This document shows, one piece after another, positions 6,046 through 9,464 of a stretch of DNA of 9,464 nt. The stretch is from assembly GCA_031281385.1 (NCBI GenBank), contig JAITFL010000081.1, positions 1 through 9,464 on the forward strand. Reading direction: 5' to 3'. The DNA is from Holophagales bacterium. Lineage in GTDB: Bacteria; Acidobacteriota; Holophagae; Holophagales; Holophagaceae. The first letter of the stretch is position 1; every line of letters starts with the position of its first letter. Below the pieces are notes generated by a model. The model was not told the DNA's origin. It made no database searches and was given only the letters and a program-made list of their open reading frames with translations. The position numbers were made by a program, and so were the translations under genes.

Positions 6046-7692
6046 CTATTTTCTATAGTGCGCCCTGATGGCCCTCATCACGGACTCTGCGAAGAGTTCG
6101 CGGTAGTCGGGATTCTTCAGCAGGGCGGCATCGTCCTGGTTCTGTAGGTTCACCACTTCTATAAGCACTTTGGTGGTGGCGACGTTGGTGCGGAGGACGG
6201 CAGGGATCATAGTTTTGCCAGACCTATTGATGACGTTTCTGACGGGGCGGTTCTCGTGCACGGGGAGGGATTCTTTTTCAAGCTCCCTCAATAGGCCGTT
6301 GGCGAAGATGAGGCTTTGGGCCTCGGACTCTTTTTTTTGCCGCGCCGTAAACTTGAATGTCCCGCCAACCTTTAACTCGGCCACGCTGGCCCCGCCGCCG
6401 TTCCACGAGTGTTTGTCTGGAACTAAGTTGGACGCTGGGACATAGACCATCGTGCCCCTGCCCGATGGATGCCTGCTATCTGCGTGGAAGCTAATGAAGA
6501 TGGTCTTGCGGGCGTCTAGGCCCCTTTTGGCCGCGAAATAATTGTTGGCCATGACCCACCGGAGGTTGACGCTGGTGCTATTCGGCGAGTCGCCGTCGTT
6601 GGGCGTTGGTGGCGTGGTCATCAACAGCGCATCCGTTGTCATTGATGGAATGTACTCGCGTATCCCCATGCCAAGGCCAGGGTAGCGCAGCGTGGAAAAA
6701 ACCTGTGCGTCCGTGTTCAACTCCAGCAGCCTCTTCACCCTCATCGCTAGGTCATACACAAAGTCCGACTCCCACACTCCATTTGCCCGAGCGCCAGAGT
6801 CAATGCCGCCGTGCCCAGGATCAAGCACCACGCGCACGCCGGATAGGCGATGGCCGGCCTCTATCTTTGCTGTGCGTAGCACTTCCGCTCGCATCTCCCT
6901 AGACTCTTCCAAGGCTTTCGAGCCTTCTGGCTGGAATGGCGCGGCCAAGCAGTCCAAGGGTATCTTTATCAATTGGCCCGGCTGTATGCTCCTCACATCG
7001 TCTATACCACTGCGCTTGGCTATCCTGGCCGCAAGGTCGTTCACTTCGCGCGCATCTACCAAGTCTGTGAAGCGCATGACGATGCTTGAATAGAGGGCTT
7101 CCCCCTTTCGCAAACTGTAGCCAGCGTACTGCCCTTGGGAGTCCTTGCCAAAAGACAGCATGGCCCTCAGCGCCGCCGTCCGCGACTCTTCGCCATGATG
7201 ATCTTCGGTCTGTTCCCCCGAAGGCACCGCAGAGCTACCGCCAAAATCAGGGGACAGCAGTTCGACGGGAATCAGCCAAATGTCGCCCTCGTTTAGAAGC
7301 TCTGGGTTCTCCGGATTCAGCCGCATGAGCTTGTCGTAGTTCTGCCCTTGCCCCGTGAATAGTGTGCTTATAAGCCACACCGATTCCAGCTTGGGCCACC
7401 TGACCTTGTGTTTTGCGCCGCCCTTGCCCCATGTGTCGCCGGGGAAGAGCGAGGCCAGCACCCAGCGTTTGCCCTGCGGCGAAAGGTCGCCAAAGGGTAC
7501 CCACTGCGCCGAATTTTTTTTCGCCAAGAACTCCGGCGGCAGGCCCTTTGACTCGACGCTCACGCCTTTTTTGTACTGCAGACGCACCAAGGCCGTCTTC
7601 CCATTGGGCAGGCGCCCCCTGACTTCAGCCAGCTCGGGATCCTGTGCCGCCAAAACTAGGGCGGCAACGCCGAGTACCCAGAGGGTCTTCAT
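6046..7692 (-). CDS. Secreted N-acetylmuramoyl-L-alanine amidase (LysM x2 + Amidase_3)
   Basis: Zinc amidases of this AmiC-like family cut the bond between MurNAc and the stem peptide, acting in the periplasm in daughter-cell separation and wall turnover. The 548-residue protein starts with a signal peptide (MKTLWVLGVAALVLAA). Two LysM-like peptidoglycan-binding regions follow: about 99-142 (LMRLNPENPELLNEGDIWLIP) and about 191-245 (ending SIQPGQLIKIP). The catalytic domain begins near 285. Zinc ligands are H294 in VVLDPGHGG, E308 in NGVWESDFVYDLA and H403 in FISFHADSR; the catalytic glutamate is E512 in VLIEVVNLQN. The start at 7692 is chosen because it overlaps the upstream stop in ATGA, has GAGGG (7699-7703) six bases upstream and begins a clean signal peptide. 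An in-frame ATG at 7746 would add 18 residues that spoil it. Last gene of the rdgC operon. The catalytic call is firm; the LysM limits are approximate. Confidence 0.93.
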   Translation of the reverse strand: MKTLWVLGVAALVLAAQDPELAEVRGRLPNGKTALVRLQYKKGVSVESKGLPPEFLAKKNSAQWVPFGDLSPQGKRWVLASLFPGDTWGKGGAKHKVRWPKLESVWLISTLFTGQGQNYDKLMRLNPENPELLNEGDIWLIPVELLSPDFGGSSAVPSGEQTEDHHGEESRTAALRAMLSFGKDSQGQYAGYSLRKGEALYSSIVMRFTDLVDAREVNDLAARIAKRSGIDDVRSIQPGQLIKIPLDCLAAPFQPEGSKALEESREMRAEVLRTAKIEAGHRLSGVRVVLDPGHGGIDSGARANGVWESDFVYDLAMRVKRLLELNTDAQVFSTLRYPGLGMGIREYIPSMTTDALLMTTPPTPNDGDSPNSTSVNLRWVMANNYFAAKRGLDARKTIFISFHADSRHPSGRGTMVYVPASNLVPDKHSWNGGGASVAELKVGGTFKFTARQKKESEAQSLIFANGLLRELEKESLPVHENRPVRNVINRSGKTMIPAVLRTNVATTKVLIEVVNLQNQDDAALLKNPDYRELFAESVMRAIRAHYRK

Positions 7693-8231
7693 TGGGAACC
7701 CTCGCCAAAATCGCCCTTGTACTGCCCCAGCGCATCCGCTATCCAATCTTTGAGCGTCTTTTCCATTGCGCCCAAATCATTCGCCCTGGCATCGAGGAAA
7801 ACGGCGAAGCGGCGTTCTATGTGGGAGGTGCCTTCCTCCAGCAAAAACAGCCTGTCGGACACCCTGCCTTGCATGTCCTTTGCCTGAGTTGGAGGCAGTT
7901 TCATGGCGGATATTTCCAGTTGGGCCGCGCCCAGCATGAACACCCACTCCATGTCGCCCGCCAGCATCCGCACTTTGGCTCTGCATGGGCGCATCCCCCT
8001 TGAAAGGGCCTCGAAAGCCTCCAATGACTCTTGGGGGGTGCCCTTTCTCAGGCTGAGTTCTTTTACATCGCCACGCTCCGAAACTAGCGTCACTTCATCG
8101 TCTATGAAACATGCGGACAAATCGCCGTCCTTGCCGGATGTTCCGCCTTCCTGTAGCCCGCGCATCCAGAGCCACAACAAGAACTCCTCGCCAAGAAAGC
8201 GCCCCTGCTCTATGACCTCCATCGGCTTCAT
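7689..8231 (-). CDS. Probable C-terminal portion of a split RdgC-like protein
   Basis: The 180-residue product has no catalytic motif that I recognise. It opens with FLGEEFLLWLWMRG (12-25), which resembles the start of the C-terminal half of RdgC-type proteins in some deltaproteobacterial lineages (LGREFLxWLW, from memory). After it come short strands (ACFIDDEVTLVSERGDVKELSLRKG, 40-64, given in two parts here only for position), EWVFMLGAAQLEISAMKLP (95-113) and a terminal helical region (130-168). There is no signal peptide or membrane segment, so it is cytoplasmic. The start has GGAGG (8236-8240) four bases upstream and overlaps the stop of the RdgC N-terminal-like gene in ATGA. Its own stop overlaps the amidase start in ATGA. 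Position directly after an RdgC N-terminal homologue is the main support. It could also be an unrelated partner protein. Confidence 0.62.
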   Translation of the reverse strand: MKPMEVIEQGRFLGEEFLLWLWMRGLQEGGTSGKDGDLSACFIDDEVTLVSERGDVKELSLRKGTPQESLEAFEALSRGMRPCRAKVRMLAGDMEWVFMLGAAQLEISAMKLPPTQAKDMQGRVSDRLFLLEEGTSHIERRFAVFLDARANDLGAMEKTLKDWIADALGQYKGDFGEGSQ

Positions 8232-8839
8232 GCGCCCTCCAAGCTGAGGTCTAGCGGCTCCAGTGCCATCAGCATTTCAACCGAAATATGGGGGGCAAGC
8301 CTACCCGCAAGCAGGAGGGGGGCCAGCGGCTGCAGCTCAACGTCAAAGGATTTTTTCATCAGGCCAGCAAGATGGCCTTGCGCCTTGCTGTTGCCTGCGG
8401 TAGTCCATAGCACTCCGCCCTTTAGGTCCCAAGCTATCTCGGCTGTGCGCGGCGTCGGCAGAACTTTTTTGATCAGTTCGGCCCTGACTTCTTCCTCCAG
8501 CGAAATTTTGGCCTCCCTGCCGACAAAGGCCAAGTCCTTTTCTTTCATCAATTTTTGCATCCTCAAGTCTGTATGCGCTTTGAGCAGCATGGGCGGCACC
8601 TTGCGCGTGTCCAACCGCATCGAAAAAACGGCAAAACGCCCCTGCGACACCCAATCGCGGTCGGGGGGAGTGATAAGCGGGTTGCGCCAGTCAGCCCACC
8701 CAACCTTCTCTTCGTCCTCATCGTTGTCGAATGGCCTAAAGCGGTGCTTTGCCAGACCGCTGAATAGGGCTTCTTCCCCTGGGACTGGCCCCAGCGCCAA
8801 GAATCGGCGGAGCGAAACCGCCCCCTGCAAAAGACCCAT
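8228..8839 (-). CDS. rdgC: RdgC-like recombination-associated protein (N-terminal domain)
   Basis: RdgC is a cytoplasmic, ring-forming DNA-binding protein that restrains RecA-driven recombination. This 203-residue protein follows the RdgC N-terminal pattern. It has FSGLAKHRFRPFD (26-38), then VGWADW (46-51, the GW position of RdgC), then FAVFSMRLDTRKVPPMLLKA (69-88), equivalent to the 'LRTEEKxLPxSVVN' strand-helix of E. coli RdgC. VGREAKISLEEEVRAELIKK (106-125) plus VLPTPRTAEIAWDLKGGVLW (126-145) match the 'GRKEKxELKxEV...LLPxAF...AWID' stretch. E. coli RdgC has 303 residues, so this is short by about one third; the missing part appears to be the next gene, which starts at the overlapping ATGA. 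GGAG (8846-8849) lies six bases before the ATG. A well-formed promoter lies just upstream, making this the first gene of the operon. Confidence 0.8.
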   Translation of the reverse strand: MGLLQGAVSLRRFLALGPVPGEEALFSGLAKHRFRPFDNDEDEEKVGWADWRNPLITPPDRDWVSQGRFAVFSMRLDTRKVPPMLLKAHTDLRMQKLMKEKDLAFVGREAKISLEEEVRAELIKKVLPTPRTAEIAWDLKGGVLWTTAGNSKAQGHLAGLMKKSFDVELQPLAPLLLAGRLAPHISVEMLMALEPLDLSLEGA

Positions 8840-8861
8840 GAATGGCTCCAGATAAATATTG

Positions 8862-8890
8862 ATTTTACTAGACTATCGAGGCACTTGCAA
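8862..8890 (-). promoter_or_regulatory. Sigma-70-type promoter of the rdgC-amidase operon
   Basis: On the minus strand TTGCAA (8890-8885), 17 bases, then TAAAAT (8867-8862). The leader is about 16 bases to the ATG at 8839 and contains GGAG (8849-8846). The -35 box is part of CACTTGCAA (8882-8890), which occurs again at 8939-8947, 57 bases upstream. I see no LexA-like box. Confidence 0.7.
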
Positions 8891-8989
8891 AACCCACCAA
8901 TTCTTGGCCGTGATGTACCTTGGCGCGGCTAAATATTTCACTTGCAAGGGGGCGGCAGACCTGCAACTTGATTCATTGGGCACAGGGGC

Positions 8990-9187
8990 ATGGAATCCAA
9001 CATTAGCTGCAGCCTGACTCTGTCTTTTGTATTCTGGACGGTGGGGCCGGTAACTTTGGTCGTTTGGTGTCGGATATTGGTGTCCTTCGGTTTTACTGGC
9101 TTGTTGTGCCTGATTCTATCTTTCGTGCTCGGGTTCATGGCCCGGCAATTTGGTTCGTTCATCGCCGGTTCATGGAGCCCGCCCTGA
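8990..9187 (+). CDS. Doubtful small hydrophobic protein, 65 residues
   Basis: This frame encodes a short protein with two likely membrane segments (about 9-30 and 31-50) and a polar tail (ARQFGSFIAGSWSPP). Residues 9-16 (LTLSFVFW) and 41-48 (LILSFVLG) are alike, and their codons match with several synonymous third-position changes. No known family is recognised. AGGGG (8984-8988) is only one base from the ATG, and no promoter is evident. A 74-residue minus-strand frame (8938-9162) covers the same DNA with a hydrophilic product. The region lies amid non-coding repeats, so neither may be a gene. Confidence 0.25.
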   Translation: MESNISCSLTLSFVFWTVGPVTLVVWCRILVSFGFTGLLCLILSFVLGFMARQFGSFIAGSWSPP

Positions 9188-9188
9188 T

Positions 9189-9220
9189 GCTTAACTGGAC
9201 TCTAAAGCCCAGTTACGAGC
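9189..9220. repeat. Bulged hairpin with an A/C mismatch
   Basis: GCT-TAACTGG pairs with CCAGTTA-(CG)-AGC. The seven-base stem 9192-9198/9209-9215 is perfect, then an A/C mismatch (9199/9208), then CT/AG and a CTAA loop. The same mismatch design recurs in the large hairpin at 9371-9426, whose left flank (ATGCTAACTGG, 9364-9374) is nearly the same as here (ATGCTTAACTGG, 9187-9198). Confidence 0.55.
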
Positions 9221-9237
9221 CGCTGCGCGGCAATAAT

Positions 9238-9254
9238 GATGCGGCTTCGCCGCG
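9238..9254 (+). repeat. Copy 2 of the 17-nt palindromic repeat
   Basis: GATGCGGCTTCGCCGCG is identical to the minus strand at 5984-6000, over 3.2 kb away. In both copies it is preceded by AT-rich sequence (AATAAT here, GTATT there). Confidence 0.7.
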
Positions 9255-9266
9255 CCATGCTTATGC

Positions 9267-9297
9267 CGAATGATGACGCGGCGAGGTCATTCGCCGC
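9267..9297. repeat. Two mutually exclusive 7-bp hairpins
   Basis: CGAATGA (9267-9273) can pair with TCATTCG (9287-9293). GCGGCGA (9278-9284) can pair with TCGCCGC (9291-9297). The second arms overlap at 9291-9293, so only one complete stem can form at a time. Confidence 0.45.
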
Positions 9298-9370
9298 TTG
9301 AGCTCGGGGGGGAGGCGTTACGGCCTTAGGGGAAGTCCGCCGGATCTTGGAAAAGCTTATCAAATGCTAA

Positions 9371-9426
9371 CTGGGGGGTAGCTCAGCACGGACTCGCTTG
9401 CGAGCCCGTGCTGAGCTACCCCCCAG
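9371..9426. repeat. 56-nt near-perfect long hairpin
   Basis: A 21-base arm (9371-9391, beginning CTGGGGGGTAGCTCAG) is matched without error by 9406-9426 (ending CTGAGCTACCCCCCAG). Inside are one A/C mismatch (9392/9405), a four-base stem CTCG/CGAG and a CTTG loop. It is the strongest secondary structure in the window. It is followed by AC-rich and GC-rich DNA, not by Ts. Confidence 0.75.
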
Positions 9427-9464
9427 ACCCCGGGGACTCGCTTCGCCTACTGCCCTAGGTAGGG

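Larger units (their letters stand above)
5839..6046. mobile_element. MITE-like non-coding element with imperfect terminal inverted repeats
   Basis: The gap between purE and the amidase gene is bounded by inverted repeats: 5839-5862 and the reverse complement of 6023-6046 agree at 20 of 24 positions, with an uninterrupted core TAGGTTGTAGGG. Inside are GCCGCG-CAAT-CGCGGC (5889-5904), CGGGC-TGC-GCCCG (5915-5927) and the palindromic unit at 5984-6000. There is no ORF for a transposase, and no clear target-site duplication can be seen. The right end touches the amidase stop codon. It could be a miniature inverted-repeat transposable element or another dispersed intergenic repeat. Confidence 0.55.
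9188..9464. repeat. Gene-free stretch holding a cluster of GC-rich palindromes
   Basis: No gene is supported from 9188 to the window end, and the DNA between the rdgC promoter and 9188 holds only the doubtful frame at 8990. Five hairpin-forming units are seen here: 9189-9220, 9238-9254, 9267-9297, 9371-9426 and an incomplete CCCTA-GG-TAGGG at 9453-9464 that may continue beyond the window. GGACTCGCTT occurs twice (9390-9399 and 9434-9443). There is no transposase, and no poly-T tail follows the hairpins, so they do not look like ordinary terminators. Confidence 0.6.

Noticed and set aside
7693..7746. Amidase start at the ATG ending at 7746
   Set aside because: It would add 18 residues before a clean signal peptide and overlap the upstream gene by 58 bases. 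The 7692 start has an ATGA junction and a ribosome site.
8938..9162. 74-codon minus-strand frame in the last intergenic region
   Set aside because: Hydrophilic K/R/T/N-rich product with no family likeness. Antisense of a hydrophobic frame naturally gives this composition.
9189..9220. Possible integron attC site (GCTTAAC fits RYYYAAC)
   Set aside because: The partner end reads GTTACGA, which does not fit GTTRRRY. No integrase or cassette array is present, and the site is shorter than usual.
9371..9426. tRNA-like start GGGGGGTAGCTCAGC with matching ACCCCCC end
   Set aside because: The stretch folds as one straight hairpin of 56 bases, with no room for anticodon and T arms and no T-loop sequence. 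The likeness to a tRNA 5' end is only partial.

Overview
The window looks like chromosomal DNA of a flagellated, diderm (Gram-negative-type) bacterium of moderate to fairly high GC. The basis is a receptor-coupled chemotaxis kinase with a CheZ-type phosphatase, a YqgE/AlgH protein, a LysM-bearing periplasmic Amidase_3 enzyme and an RdgC-type recombination protein. RdgC, CheZ and YqgE together suggest a proteobacterial or Desulfobacterota-like lineage, but I cannot name the organism. No phage, transposase, CRISPR, rRNA or tRNA gene is visible.

Layout. Positions 1-1757 hold the end of a chemotaxis operon: the 3' part of cheA overlaps (ATGA) a gene whose product joins an N-terminal CheW domain to a C-terminal CheZ-like phosphatase domain. 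A rho-independent terminator at about 1791-1831 ends it and runs directly into a strong promoter for asnS (1893-3191). Convergent to asnS is a minus-strand pair, yqgE (3854-4369) then an AlkA-type DNA glycosylase (3207-3830). Divergent from yqgE is an unrecognised five-helix membrane protein (4523-5272), followed by purE (5341-5832) with its own extended -10 promoter.

Positions 5839-6046 form a short non-coding element with imperfect terminal inverted repeats (MITE-like). To its right is a minus-strand operon transcribed leftward from a good promoter at 8890-8862: an RdgC N-terminal-like protein (8228-8839), a second protein that looks like the rest of an RdgC (7689-8231), and a secreted LysM/Amidase_3 amidase (6046-7692). 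Each gene overlaps the next by ATGA, so they are probably translationally coupled. The last 625 bases contain one doubtful small membrane ORF and a dense cluster of GC-rich palindromes, including a 56-nt near-perfect hairpin and a 17-nt palindromic unit shared with the 5839-6046 element.

The genes do not form one pathway: chemotaxis, translation, DNA repair/recombination, purine synthesis and wall remodelling sit side by side. The points most worth a second look are the CheW-CheZ fusion, the RdgC split into two overlapping genes and joined to an amidase gene, and the dispersed palindromic repeats. Two promoter arrangements also suggest leaderless or start-codon-occluded translation.
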